Shown one piece after another: positions 26,701 to 37,000 of a stretch of DNA of 64,000 nucleotides. This DNA comes from Haliclystus octoradiatus. Lineage: Eukaryota > Cnidaria > Staurozoa > Stauromedusae > Haliclystidae. The notes beneath the pieces are model-generated. The model was not told the origin of the DNA, ran no database searches, and saw only the letters and a list, made by a program, of their open reading frames with translations. Location of the stretch: positions 2,878,578 through 2,942,577 of the forward strand of contig OU744450.1 of NCBI GenBank assembly GCA_916610825.1, written 5' to 3'. The position numbers were made by a program, and so were the translations under genes. How positions within the stretch are numbered: the stretch's first letter is position 1; each line of letters begins with the position of its first letter.

Positions 26701-29700
26701 CTACATACCTTGAGTGAAGGCATCTTGAACCCACGCAGAACCAACATTAGGTGCTCCGTCATGCAATACACAATCTGCTTTCCAAGTTTTGATTTCTTTT
26801 TTGATCATCTAATTAAACATACATCATATGTTGGTAAGCGTATGTAGCCTGATTTAACAATGTAATGGTTTAATATTGTATTTACAGAGGTATTAATTTA
26901 TTTATGTATTTGTATTGGATGGACTGAATCAGGTATTCAGCTAGCCACCGAGTAGTTAGCATTCGGCCAGAAAAGTCTAATATTCGGTAAAGTTTTGCTC
27001 AATTCTTGAGCTGTTTAAAACGAGATTTGAATAACTTTATTTATCTGGTATTCAATACGCTTCCCTAAAAGTATTCACAGCTCACAAAATCTGTTTGAGT
27101 AAAACATGAGAAATATAGAACATTGAATAGTACAACGTAGTTTCAATTATCATTATCAATACTATGAAATAAATCCTTGACAGATCAATTTTCCAACTTA
27201 AATTAATAAATTTGAAACGTTGAATAGTGGATTGCTATTCATTCCGACAGAATATTTGACCAAACGACCGAACAGCTGGCTAATTATTCAGGAGACCGAA
27301 TATTTGGTGCATCCCCAAATACGTCATTGCATAATTGCCTTTCATCAATCATTTCCTGTAAATCTATATAACCTACATGTGTTGTAAACTGTACAACGTA
27401 AACACTCTCTTTTGCCTCTTGCTATTTTACTGTAGGGGAGACCGAGGAGACTTGAGCCAGTTTTCACACCTTTAATCATCAAAATTATTGCTGTTGCGAA
27501 AATATATCAAATATTATGTCATTAAACAGCCAAAATGCTCAATTCAAAAGGGAACAAATATCAATTACGTAAATGTCGCAAATTTTGAAATATTAAGTGT
27601 GGTACACTGACCATTTGAGTAGGGAGAGACTTGAGATACTGTGGGGCAGTTTGATATCAGTAGACGAATCTCATTTTGAATTTTCATAGAAGCAATTTTA
27701 TTTTTGTTTGAAGAAATAGGATTTACAAACAAGTATATGTGTTGTTACCGTGTTAGAATGATCATGGGTTTGAAGCGTGTAAAATATTAAAAAAAAACAT
27801 TATTCTTTTCTTCATTAAAACCATTTTCGTTTTCCATTAAAAAGACACACTATTCTTCTATTCATTAAAACCATTTTCGTTTTCCATTTTTATACTAATT
27901 ATATAAATTATACTAACCTTCCACTACTCGAAACAAGGCCGAATAATTGAAAAATCATTTGAATAGTTGGCTACTTGTTAGGCTATTTCAGAATGTCACT
28001 CACCTGTCTACAGCTGTCTGTTGTGATATCAGCAACAAATGTTGTGCAATTTTTAATTCTTTTGATTGGCACAAGATCAACACCTATGAAAATATATCAG
28101 CAAATATCAAGTTTGACTGTATTAAATAAATGATTGAGTCTGATGTATATCCACTGGATACATTGATTGCTAAAAGCTTGAAACCGATCCGATAACAAAT
28201 TACCGACATATCGATGTTTTAAAGGGCGTCTATTTGGCCCGAGCCATTATGGTTTTCTTGGTTGATACGTTTTTCTTTAAAGTCTGTCAATGGGATTGTC
28301 TGATGAGTCTATGGTCAACTTACATCGGAATCAATCATTATTTCAAATAATTTTTGACTCATGGTTACGTAAGTGACCTTGAGTCTATGCTGTCATGGTG
28401 GAAACGTTTTCATTTCATTTCATTTTTGACTAAATCTATTGTTCTTTTGATATAACGTTTAACATACTGCTTTGCGTGCTAACAAAGGTCGAACAAAAAA
28501 CGATTGCGCAAGAAACACCATTTTATTGTTAAAAATACAATGGGCAAGCTGTGTGATTATTCCAAATTTTTAGTCAAATTTTTTTGACATAAATTTTTTT
28601 CCATTGCCCGCCATGATGGCCGACTCGCAGCTTAGCGAGATTACAATTGCATTATTAAATGAAATGTTTTCTAATACTCCTGGATTAGTTTACATCGTGA
28701 TTATCTTTTCATTGGTAGAACACATGATTGTCTTCTTCTTCTCGTCATTTGAAATGGTTAATGAAAGGTTTTAATCGTTCTGTAACATCACTATTTGAGG
28801 TGAAACTTCGAAGATAATTGTTGTTGTATTTTGACCATGAGAACTTTTAAACCGCCAATTCATCATTTGTTTGGGGGCTTAGACAAGACAGTATTATATA
28901 TTTATTGTTTGTATTGTTTTCTGAAGTTATTTATTACATCAAACTGCTAAGGTAGTCGTCATCGTTTTATTTGGTTTATTAAACTGTTTTAATTCTGCTG
29001 CGACATCAGCTTAAGAAGAGACAATTTTGCACGTCATCTACAACTCACACCTGTATTATAAGTAGTGAAAATCACATCTTCTATTCTATCTTGGTATGGT
29101 CTGGCGGTGGAGCGTCTGCATCAGGCGCGCGGGGTCTGGGGTTCAATCCCATCGGTCTGCCTTCTCATTTTATTTTATTTTTTCTTTGATTTATTATTTG
29201 GATATATTTTTCTTTATATTATTATATTATTTGGATATTGTTATAATTTATTTCATTTTATTTGATTGAAGTTGATTTTTTTATTTGATCTGATTTTTAC
29301 ATTATTCGATTGGATTGATTTACTTTTTTGAATCTGATTTGATTTGATTTTTCTTTGCATGATGATTTGATTGATTTGATATTCTATTGAATTTGATTTC
29401 AATTGGTTTATTTTGATTAGGGGAGAGCGGGGTGAATTGGAACAAATTTTCTTAAAAAAATTATTGCTCCAAAACGGCTCACGTAAAACTCACAATTTTG
29501 GTATCGATTTGTAGGAAATTGTCTGAAGTTTATAATGCAAAATACCTGAATATTGTCAAATCAAAGTTGAAACAATGTTTAAAGGAAGAATGACATTTTT
29601 TCAACACCGCGACTTTGCGAAAATGTGGGGTGAAACGGAATGATCACAAATTTACCATTATTTCATCGAATTTGTTCAAATAAATTGAGTATCATAGCTA

Positions 29701-31739
29701 TTGAGCCTTTAAAAATTGATATCAACAATAATAAATTAGATAGATAAAGAAACTTACTTCCAAATATAAATTTATAAGATTATTATTTTCCATTCGAAAA
29801 AATGCGTCTCCGTAAAACACGATAACATTTTCCCGTACTAGTATAATTTTTCAAATTTCAGTTATAATTGAGAGAATATGAGTAAGGTTAATCATTCAAA
29901 TGGGTTTTAATTAGATTTAACCAATATAATATGAATAAAATAACATTTAATTTCATGCAGTCCTTCGAAAAAGTCTCATTCCTTCCGAAGGTGTCAAATT
30001 CAAAGAAACCGCTCATGCAAATGTTTTGTTTACATTATAATTCACACTGATTCACGAGGGAAATAATAAGTCAAAACAAGACAACACAAACTCATTAATT
30101 TTACATTGAAAATTAAACAACAAAAAGACCAATGGTTCATAGAAATAATACAAGGCTATTTACTAATGAAAAGAGGCAATTGAACCAATTTAATGGATTA
30201 ATTTGAATGATTTCTTCTTGGTGTGAAATCAAAGGCGGAGCAACAACAAAGCAAAGCAGTGTGAAGCCAGACTGTGATTGAAATGTTTCCCGCCGTGTTC
30301 CATTCAACCCCATCGTGAATCTTGCAACATAAACACTATTTACTAGAAAGTTTGTTGGAAAAGACAAAAATAACAACTGCCCACGTCATAACACGGAAAT
30401 TCTCTACACAATGGTATGCAATAACACCTGATGCGTGAAGAAATGAAAATAAAATCAAACGCGATGTGAAAAGCGAATGACTTGAATCGCGCGTACAAAT
30501 TTTCAAAGGCTTATAATATTTTATTTACTTTATGTATCGAAATGAAACTTTACACAATGTTTAGACTATGTAAGAACAATGTTCTGCTGCAATTTTGTAA
30601 TTTTTGAGTCTTTAGAAGTTGTGTATTCCGATTCACCCCCGTTCCATTTCACCCCGCTCTCCCCTATTATATTATTCACCATGAGTCCGAGCGTAGAGGA
30701 GCTATTTTTTTAGTAGAAACCCCTATATTGAACAATATCGGGATTTTTAAAGACAGATCCAATTTGCAAGAAGCACATGTTCCCAGACCCCAGGAGCCAA
30801 CACTCTGTGACAAAGCTTGTCCGCTAAACATGATTGGAAATCAGTACAGTATTACCTTATTGATAAATGCAGCAAAAATATTATTCTAGTGTTGTATCAG
30901 CTTTTCAAAACATTAATTTTCTATAAGAGTAAGAATGTAATATCAAAAAAAACTAATGATAGATTATGCTTAGAATCTGACAACGGAATTGGAAGTCTTT
31001 CTCCTTATAAATAATTGGCTATAATGTACTTTATAAAGGTTCCCTAGGAGTGCCGTTATAGACAGTTTTTACTGTATTTGTTATTTTATAGAACACAATA
31101 AACATTTTGATGACATACCAATGATGACGCTTGAGACAGGCATAAACTTTTCCGCAACTTGGAGCCTAACAACACACAGACAGAATATAGTTACAATGAA
31201 AAAATTTGATTCCCTATTCAACACATTTGAAACTATCAAATTATTTATTGTGGCGGGTTAATGAGGATACATATCAATCAATCAATTCCGTACATCAATC
31301 CATTTAATTATTTTATTATTAATAGTGGGCCTTATTATCAAATTGTTAGTTTAGTTGCAGTCTAATTACAGTGTTCAATATCAACGACAATAAAGATATT
31401 TTTCTGTAAAAACTGCCTGTTAAGATCAAATGAGGCGGTAGACTCTGAGTACGCTAACAGACAAATTATATGTGTATTAATTGACTCCATATAATTAACT
31501 ATTTTATGTATACAAACAATCACTAAATAAACATGCGGCCTTGGTGTAGTGGCTAGGGTGTTGGACCACGGCCCGCAGGGTCTCAGATTCAATCCCTGTC
31601 CGGAGCACTATAGGTTGGCGCCAGGAAGGGCATCCGGCTATTAAACGCACACAAGCTTCAAAATACTAACAAATTAACCAACCACCCCGGTGAAAAAAAG
31701 CTGTAAGCTTACCCGGTTCGTGGAAAAATAATAAATCCG

Positions 31740-31771
<32 letters not shown>

Positions 31772-33423
31772 AACTTTTCTTTAACACATCAATTCTTAAT
31801 TTGATGAATTGATTCTTGTAAACCTTATCGATGATTCCGACCTACCAATGAATAATTATACTCAATATTTCGTAAAAGAAACACGTACCATCCTCCTGGT
31901 GCCGCACATAAATCGATCAACACTCTTGATTTGGCAAGAAATCCAAATTTACGATTCAATTGGATCAATTTGAAAGCAGAACGAGCACGGTAGCCTACAA
32001 ACAAAATAGAAAATAGTTAATCAATAAATTTAATCACATGTTTCAACAAATTGAAAGGGGTACACATTTGATAATTCTGTTGTCTACCCAATTATTTCCG
32101 AAACATTTCCTGATCACCTTAAAATCAATTGCTCCCCAGAAGAAAAAAATTCTGGGTAAGATCCTTTTATTTTTAATCATTCATCATTCATCATCATTTT
32201 TAATATGTGATCATTCTTATGTAGCAGCTATATCAAATCACATTCAGAAGCACTTGAACTTATATAGTTGATCTATGTAAGATAATGAGTGCTGAGTATT
32301 GTTGACAGTCCCATTTATCAGGGTACGCTGTTCAATCAGAATTAATCAGAATCGTGTTGACATCTCAGGAGCGTCATTGCCATACTCTGCAAACTTGGCT
32401 TTGAGAGATATTAGCTGCAGATCGATACTGATACTTTGAATTTTCTCATTATCTTCATTCCCACTGTTTTTGTATATAGGCCTACTTTGTCAAATAAATT
32501 TAGACATCGAAACAATAAAAAACTTGGAAATAATAATATTCACAACAGCACAGAGTCTGCGCCATTCTTTATGTACAACATCCAGGGACGTTGAAAGCAA
32601 CTTAGGGCTTTTTCCCAAAAAAACTTGCTCAATGCAAACGGAAAATATGACTCCAAGGCGGTCTCACATCTAATATCGAGACACTGGTAGCCTACCATTT
32701 TTATTTTATTACCAAGCCATAATATCACAACAACCATATTTGATTGGATAAGATAAATAAGGATGGATTGTTAACAATCATAGCGGTACATACATCATAA
32801 CTTTTTCTGAAAGGCACTTCTTGCCCCGATTGACTCCCCTTTTCAAGAGCAGGAGGCGCAGTCGCCCCTGTTGCTCTGATGTTCCTGACAACATCCACAC
32901 GGTCACTGACTGCAGAGTATGACACCTTTCAACGAGATCTCAAGGATGGCACGGCAAGTTTTGTAGATTATTAACCGTAATTGATCAAAATCTCATTGAT
33001 AAACATTGCGGCCTAATCGCAAAGAATTTCGAAAACATGGTTTTTCACGGAATTCCTGATTTAGACCGTTTAGGCCTGGACCATATCGCAGACTGCAGAG
33101 TTTGTAATTATATTTTAAATTATAATTTAGGGCGGTTAGAAGAACCGTTTTTTTTAGAATCGGCTGGATTTAGCTGACATTACAACGTATAGAAAATTGT
33201 AAAAACAACACAAAATAAATGTGCGGCCAGAAAATTATTAAAATTCTTGTTTGAGACTATGAATATGAAATTAATATAGGAAAGGCTCAGTTATTGCGTT
33301 GTGGTTAGTTAAAATCCAAAAAGCAAACAGTCTAGGTAACTTTAATATAGGCCTACCAGTTTCTTTGGCCAAATGGTAAAATTTATCCTTTCGATTTTTT
33401 CCAAATTTTCCTTTCTTTCCCAT
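11772..33423 (-). CDS. FTSJ3: FTSJ3, pre-rRNA 2'-O-ribose methyltransferase (Spb1 family), 21 exons
   Basis: Exons, 5' to 3': 33423-33357, 31994-31889, 31165-31119, 28083-28004, 26808-26709, 26139-26069, 25519-25439, 24672-24631, 23781-23554, 22724-22624, 21583-21518, 20681-20636, 20550-20135, 19387-19291, 18095-17996, 17415-17209, 16128-16035, 14498-14321, 13791-13697, 13212-13139, 11896-11772. They join in frame to 806 residues (human about 847). The N-terminus [20 protein letters not shown] is typical. The SAM motif DLCAAPGGW is at 50-58, and the methyltransferase tetrad K31, D117, K157, E192 is present. Acidic stretches and coiled-coil-like basic helices follow. The Spb1 C-terminal domain includes [17 protein letters not shown] (exon 18) and ends [20 protein letters not shown]. 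Known role: nucleolar methylation of pre-rRNA in large-subunit maturation. Shares a divergent promoter with INO80E. Confidence 0.95.
12780..12955 (-). repeat. Dispersed TTCATGAAC-rich repeat, copy 1
   Basis: Blocks such as ATTTTCATGGACTTGTTCATG and GAACTGTTTGTGAACTC match, in opposite orientation, sequence at about 38925-39290. Lies in the last-but-one FTSJ3 intron. The rest of that intron (11897-13138) shows no gene, only more TTCATGAAC-type sequence around 11985-12350. Confidence 0.45.
13308..13452 (+). repeat. Decayed family A MITE
   Basis: Contains AGTCAAACTTGTATG, ATAGTATTTTCTATTGAATC and TTATATACAGGTTT in family A order, but has lost its right terminus. Confidence 0.6.
13935..14060. 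repeat. GATCCGATCC-rich repeat
   Basis: Clustered GGATCGGATT/GATCCGATCCGATC words also occur around 23035-23100 and 26385-26665, all in FTSJ3 introns. Probably fragments of one dispersed element. Identity unknown. Confidence 0.35.
14928..15907 (+). repeat. 84-bp minisatellite, about 11.5 copies
   Basis: The unit start CAATAACTAGAG recurs at 14943, 15027, 15111 and onward every 84 bases to 15867, followed by a half unit. The copies look identical apart from a C-to-T change near 15279. The word AATAGTCTGAAATC stands at both outer edges of the array. It lies in the FTSJ3 intron between exons 17 and 18. Near-identity means recent expansion or homogenisation. Confidence 0.95.
16193..16340 (+). 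repeat. Decayed family A MITE
   Basis: GCAGTCAAATCTGTTGCAAC, CCACCTGTCTATAGTAGTC and TTAGTATTTTCTATTGGATC follow family A order. The right end is lost. Confidence 0.6.
16375..16548 (-). repeat. Family D MITE, complete
   Basis: Ends CAGGGTCCGACAAAA and TTTTGTTGAACCCTG. The internal TTCTGAATT block and GATCTAGGATTCTAG are as in other copies, here in inverse orientation. Lies in the FTSJ3 intron between exons 16 and 17. Confidence 0.7.
16704..16862 (+). repeat. Family D MITE, left end lost
   Basis: Begins at GTGGGGATCCTGGGATCC and runs through the family's CAACAAAAAATTCAGAAG block to AGTAGAACACTGAC. Confidence 0.6.
16995..17180 (+). repeat. Dispersed repeat overlapping the edge of FTSJ3 intron 16
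   Basis: AAATGGTTTGAAA, ATGTTTGATGGCCATCAAA and ATACATGATCCA recur at about 51080-51255 in a GTF2H3 intron. It is not coding in either gene. Confidence 0.5.
18180..18290 (+). repeat. Decayed family A fragment
   Basis: GACCACCTGTCTATAAACACC and AATATTCGATTGAATATAAGCCC are recognisable but eroded family A pieces. Confidence 0.4.
18560..18850 (+). mobile_element. Decayed LINE reverse-transcriptase C-terminal fragment
   Basis: Translated pieces in shifting frames give DLGIILTL, then [20 protein letters not shown] and [14 protein letters not shown]. These match the conserved C-terminal part of CR1/Jockey/L2-type reverse transcriptases (DLG..., AYKTYVRPLLEY...SPVW, VQRRFT). Stops and frameshifts make it dead. 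It lies in the FTSJ3 intron between exons 14 and 15, on the opposite strand to the gene. A second fragment of similar type is at 63795-64000. Confidence 0.7.
19735..19865. repeat. Decayed family B MITE
   Basis: AATCCGAATTTGCAGTTATCC, then CAGGTTGTAAATAATCGGG and GAATTGCATTTAATTGAGC, follow the order seen in the intact copy at 5170-5325, but the ends are eroded. Confidence 0.5.
20721..20872 (+). repeat. Family B MITE
   Basis: Ends CACAGTGTAACCCGTTCAAA and GGTAACACTGTA. The interior has AACGATTTTCATAGCATTTA as in the 5170-5325 copy. It lies in an FTSJ3 intron 39 bases from exon 12. Confidence 0.7.
20933..20988. repeat. Perfect 21-bp-stem hairpin
   Basis: TAGAATAGACACAAAGATGAG (20933-20953) pairs without mismatch with 20968-20988 across a 14-base loop that is itself nearly palindromic. 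It could be a foldback element remnant. A small-RNA hairpin is possible but unsupported. Confidence 0.7.
21855..21990. repeat. T/A-rich low-complexity tract
   Basis: Degenerate TATTTATTTATTTTTTTT and ATTATTATT runs between FTSJ3 exons 10 and 11. Simple-sequence expansion with no other content. Confidence 0.9.
22105..22619. mobile_element. Long inverted-repeat element touching a splice donor
   Basis: Arms 22105-22253 and 22468-22619 are inverted copies of about 150 bp, high in identity (ATTATAATAGAACCAAGATAG; TTTAACATCCTCAA). They enclose about 215 bp. The right arm ends about 4 bases from the donor side of FTSJ3 exon 10 (exon edge 22624), so the intron's first bases GTAAGTTATAAC run into the element. 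No coding capacity. Confidence 0.8.
23104..23200 (+). repeat. Decayed family A fragment
   Basis: CACCTCTATAAAGTGGCC and ACCTGTCTATAATGGTCAC identify family A. Both ends are missing. Confidence 0.55.
23317..23494 (+). repeat. Family A MITE
   Basis: Starts TACAGTCAAACCGG and ends TATATACAGGTTTCACC. The interior AAAATAGTATTTTCTATTGA is intact. It ends 60 bases from FTSJ3 exon 9. Confidence 0.75.
23930..24065 (+). repeat. Dispersed repeat, pair with 27085-27200
   Basis: TTTGAGTAAAACATAAGAAATA, AATAGAACATTGAAT-like and GAAATAAATCCTTGA blocks recur in the same order at 27085-27200 in another FTSJ3 intron. Unknown element. Confidence 0.55.
24126..24425. repeat. Family E MITE (TAGCCTGCGTGCAGAC ends)
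   Basis: 300 bp. Ends TAGCCTGCGTGCAGACAGAC and GTCTGCACGCAGACTA are inverted repeats. The interior includes CCAATCACAATTTACTGCC. Related copies are at 57467-57768 and 61507-61750. It appears to sit inside a family D fragment (GCCTTCCGGAATCC just to the left). Confidence 0.75.
24745..25430. repeat. Palindromic CAAATATCAATAGCTCAT repeat, copy 2
   Basis: Arms at about 25225-25280 and 25367-25425 match copy 1 at 9904-10100. The flank from 24745 (GATTCAATCAATCTGATT, TTTGAAAACACAAATCGATC) matches 9690-9850. About 300 bp unique to this copy is inserted between flank and palindrome. It ends close to FTSJ3 exon 7. Confidence 0.6.
25915..26010 (-). repeat. tRNA-like sequence (SINE head or tRNA pseudogene)
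   Basis: On the minus strand GCACAGGTAGCTCAGTGGC carries an A-box and GGTTTGATTCC a B box at tRNA-like spacing. The anticodon stem does not pair cleanly, so this is not a functional tRNA. Confidence 0.55.
26385..26665. repeat. GATCCGATC-containing dispersed repeat
   Basis: Begins near AATCTGATCCGACCCAATTT and ends near GATCCGAGATCCGATCTGATTGG. It shares order with about 22790-23100 (CCGATCTGAAC ... GGATCGGATTTGCACACC). Lies between FTSJ3 exons 5 and 6. Confidence 0.4.
26930..27325. mobile_element. Possible hAT-like remnant with TATTCGG ends
   Basis: AGCATTCGGCCAGAAAAG and AATATTCGG near 26960-26990 face CCGAACAGCTGGC and GACCGAATATTTGG near 27265-27315. This suggests eroded inverted ends enclosing the repeat at 27085-27200. 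Weak evidence. Confidence 0.3.
27085..27200 (+). repeat. Dispersed repeat, pair with 23930-24065
   Basis: Shares GAGTAAAACAT-AGAAATATAGAACATTGAAT-like sequence and GAAATAAATCCTTGA with the other copy. Confidence 0.55.
27433..27665 (+). mobile_element. Family K fragment (TAGGGGAGAC end)
   Basis: Starts TAGGGGAGACCGAGGAGACTT and runs parallel to the start of the 49735-50632 element (CAGTTTTCACACCTTTAAT, AATATCAATTACGTAAATG). No matching right end, so it is a 5' fragment. Confidence 0.6.
27795..27890 (+). repeat. Two-copy tandem repeat, about 50 bp
   Basis: TTCATTAAAACCATTTTCGT followed by TTTCCATT occurs twice in direct orientation. Confidence 0.8.
29095..29165 (+). repeat. tRNA-like sequence
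   Basis: TGGCGGTGGAGCGTCTGC and GGGGTTCAATCCC sit at A-box and B-box spacing. Stems are not convincing for a real tRNA, so it is probably a SINE head. It is followed by T-rich degenerate TTTGATTTGATT sequence. The stretch 28084-29090 shows no recognisable feature. Confidence 0.45.
29418..30666. mobile_element. Family K-like element, 1.25 kb, TAGGGGAGAGCGGGG ends
   Basis: Left end TAGGGGAGAGCGGGGTGAA and right end TTCACCCCGCTCTCCCCTA are inverted repeats, continuing with TTGGAAC/GTTCCA. No transposase frame. It fills much of FTSJ3 intron 3. The ends resemble those of 49735-50632, so the two probably share a transposition system. Confidence 0.8.
31534..31770 (+). mobile_element. tRNA-derived SINE with poly-A tail
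   Basis: tRNA-like head GCGGCCTTGGTGTAGTGGC with B box GATTCAATCCC. The body contains AGGAAGGGCATCCGGC and CAACCACCCCGGTG. It ends in about 31 A's. Lies in FTSJ3 intron 2, opposite to the gene. A closely similar copy is at 48596-48812 on the minus strand. The long clean tail suggests recent insertion. Confidence 0.85.
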
Positions 33424-34008
33424 CTTGTATTTGTTTGGGTAATATTACGATTTGCGGTAAATGCTATTGAAAAATCTCCATAAAATCATAGACGTAATAC
33501 CAGCACCTATAACAGTGTGATTTTAGTTCCAATTATGGCGCGGTAAAATTGATTTATCGCTTGGTTTTACCAGATAAATAATACAAAGTCAGCTGAGTCC
33601 ATGTGCAAAGTTTGTAAAGGAAAATCCCCATTATGTATCTGACTCTTTTAAATGTGTACTATGTTGGATTACATGCAAATAGTAACAGTGATAGAAGCTC
33701 AAAATGAAATAGAGACCGTGATCAAATATTCAACCTGTTCAAAACACTGTATTCCTTGGTCACGTTTAAGGACTTATTAGGCTCTCATAGTCACGCTTCT
33801 TATTCTCGTAGAATTCAGTTTTATGTGAGGCTGCCTTTACGCCACTCAAACTCTGAAAAATGGGAGCTGAGCTGAAGAAGCACATTGTTGTCGGTTTTAG
33901 TTGTAGGCGCTTTAGCTGGATGACACCTTGCAATGTTCACTATTGTATACTCAATCAGACAACAACGATACGTTTAGCAGCAAATTTGCTGTGGTGGAAA
34001 TTAATGTC
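33424..34008. promoter_or_regulatory. Divergent promoter region FTSJ3 / INO80E
   Basis: 585 bp between two head-to-head start codons. It must hold both promoters and 5' leaders. I see no TATA box at a convincing place. An open frame leads into INO80E from 33928 but contains no ATG before 34009. Confidence 0.6.
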
Positions 34009-37000
34009 ATGATGCCTGTACCGGCTAATGAGTCGGAAACACAACATCAAAATGGTGAAATAGAAAATCCTACAGCAGAATACAAATCTAGATACAGGGA
34101 ATTAAAGCGAAAACTTCAATCTTTACTCTTTGTAAGTCAAACAACCAATAGGTTATTGATGGTGTTGTACGCCAGCTGCAATATTAGTAAACTAATTGAG
34201 TATTTGAGAACTCTCAGAACGATTAGTGTTAAATTTATTTATTAATAGACCTATATCTAGCTCTAGGCTAGTGGCCTATGTTTGATGTCAGTTGAATTTT
34301 GATTGATTTACGAATTTTTCTTAACTAGATTTCAAAGCAACGTCTCAGTGCAGCTCCGTAGGCCAATATTTCAATTACTTGTATTCAATAATAACGAGAT
34401 TTTAGCTGTCAACAAAAGCAAATTTATAATAAGTGCTGTAGACAACTTCTAAGAAATGTTGATAGGTCATAATTATTATTGACCCAAGATAGCCACGTTA
34501 TGCTAATCAACGATTGTGATGGGGACTGATACCCCTGTAGATTCTAAGTTAGCAACATCAGATGCCCACAACGCCGCACATGTCAGCCCTTAGCTCAGTG
34601 GTAGAGTACCAGCATTCATCTGTGTACATGCACAGAAAAATTAATTTTTCACAGAAAAAATTAATTTTTCGAAGTTGGTCTAACATTTGGTTTATCATAT
34701 TTATATTCAGTTGTAGGACCTAGGCAATGCAATGATATAGGTTTTTTTTGGAACCATTTTATAGGAACAAGAAGGCTACCAAGATGAACTGCAAAAGGCT
34801 CAACGAAAATTGCTAAAAATCAACAGAGATAAAAGGTAGGCACAAGATTCATCTCATCATTGAAGTTTTGCCTAGCAATGGTTTATAATGAACTATCATC
34901 CCAAAACATAGTTACTCATAACGTTGCTTCAATGCCTAATGTTTTAAATTCAAAATTATTATTTGTAATTTGTGTAAATTGCATGAATAGAAATTATTTT
35001 TGTTTTTTAGTTTTCTTTTGGATCGATTACTCCAGTATGAACCTGTGGATGTTTCCTCATCAGGTTGGTTGTGATGTTCTGATTCTGAACTTTTGATTAT
35101 AAGAAATATAGGATTTACAGACTAGGAGAAAGAGTTATACTTTTGAAACTATTTGATATAGACTAACTGTATCCAAAAGGTTGCATTCAATGAATCATAT
35201 TTCAACATGCTGTACTTATTATCTGTCATTGTGCTTATTCTCATGTGATCCTAACAGTGTTGTTACTCTAAGCAGTTCCAGGAATCAAAGATAATGAAAC
35301 CTTGCGCTTATGCATCTGCCGCCGGGATGTAGAATCTTGCTTGTGAGAAACTATGAAATTTTATAAAACTCAAACAAATTTACAAGACATAAGCTTACAT
35401 GTTGGCTTACCTCGATGCCTTGCATATTATAGTTGGCCTACTGTGATTACAACATGTCTTGATGTGATATTTTTTCTGATACTAACTAATGAGGAAACCC
35501 GATTCATCTACAAGCCTCACTAGGCAACTGCTGACAATTTTTGCATGCTTGCGTCTTTTTCACATGAATGAATTTAAGTTATATTTTCAACGTCATTCTA
35601 ATTATTATTATTTGTAGATGATGAAAGAACAGCATCGTCTAGTGACGAGGATCAAGAAACTGAACAAGTAAGATACTTTTCAGATGTAATACAGTGTAAT
35701 TCTCTTAAATTCAATACCGATAAGTGAAATTCTCATGGTAAACTTTATGTCAAATAGCTTTGTCAAATAGCTATGGTCAATAAAATATGAAGGCTAGAGT
35801 ATTATCTGTTGGTTGACTTTATTAATTTTATAATTCTAGAATTACTGGAGCAAAACATCATCAATTGTGAAACCCCCTAGTGAAAACAAGTAAGTGTATT
35901 GTTATTAATCCAGTTATATGAATAGATAAGGTTGCCTATGTATAGTGTTACAGTTGTCAAACCTGTTATGATGGTCACCTCTATACAGTGACCGCCTGTA
36001 TATAGTGGTAACTCTTGCAATGTGTAAAATAATCTGTAGGGCCTATATGAGGATCACATGCATTTATAAAGGCGGTCAATTGCTCTATATTGCATAGCTA
36101 GTTGTTTGTTATGTACAAATACATGTTTCATTTTTGAATCAATTCATCATTTGCCAATGTCTATGTTTAATATTTAGGCTAATAGCCTAATATATTTATT
36201 AATTTTTTGTTAAACGATTAAGTGATATAATGCTTAGCAGGTTTGTCAAAATTGGAATAACGATCACTTGTATACGTTCACCAGAAGGTCAACATTATCA
36301 GGTCAACACCATATGAAAAAACAATTATTAACTTGATCATGCCTTGGAGCTTTGAGGTGTGTGCATCAGTGTGCGCTCGATTGTACTCCTCAAAATACAA
36401 GCGATGAAATTTACATTAAAGACTATGCTTCACTGCTGCTAGATCAATGGGAATGGTTGGCTGATGTCTGTAATCAAACACAGTGTGAAATGTAGGCCTA
36501 TTGTATTTGCCTTCAAAGATGATGAAATTGTATTTCTAAATTTTCATTACAATTTGCAGATTTGCACTGCTCTGTGTGAATTACACATTTGCTCTTTTCC
36601 GTTTCAGACCAAAGAAAAAAGCTTCGACAACTGCAGCAGCTAGCTCTTCACAGTCAAAAGGAGTATCAAAAACTAGTAAAAAGCCGACAACCGAAGTATG
36701 TGAGAAAACGAGATGTAAAGTTCTTGAAAAAAATGTAAGTATAGAATTTTGCATCGTTGTTTCGGTTTTACAACAAAAGGAAAAAGTTCCCCGTAAAAGC
36801 TGAATTTCTCGTTTGCTATTGGTCCAAAAACAAAGAAAATCCAGCTAGAGTAGGCTACTGGTTTTATTCTATTATGCATGGTTGTAACTCGAACAAACCA
36901 TACTATAATTTCAACTTTATATGCCTATGTGTAAAAAATATGTTAGACGGAAATTTTGAAATTGTTTAAATAATCCAATTTTTACTCTGCTTTCAATTAA

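Noticed and set aside
28285..28320. GTCTGATGAGTCTATGG, possible hammerhead
   Set aside because: No GAAA core or stem I complement downstream.
29095..29165. Functional tRNA gene on the plus strand
   Set aside because: Only promoter-box similarity; no closed cloverleaf.
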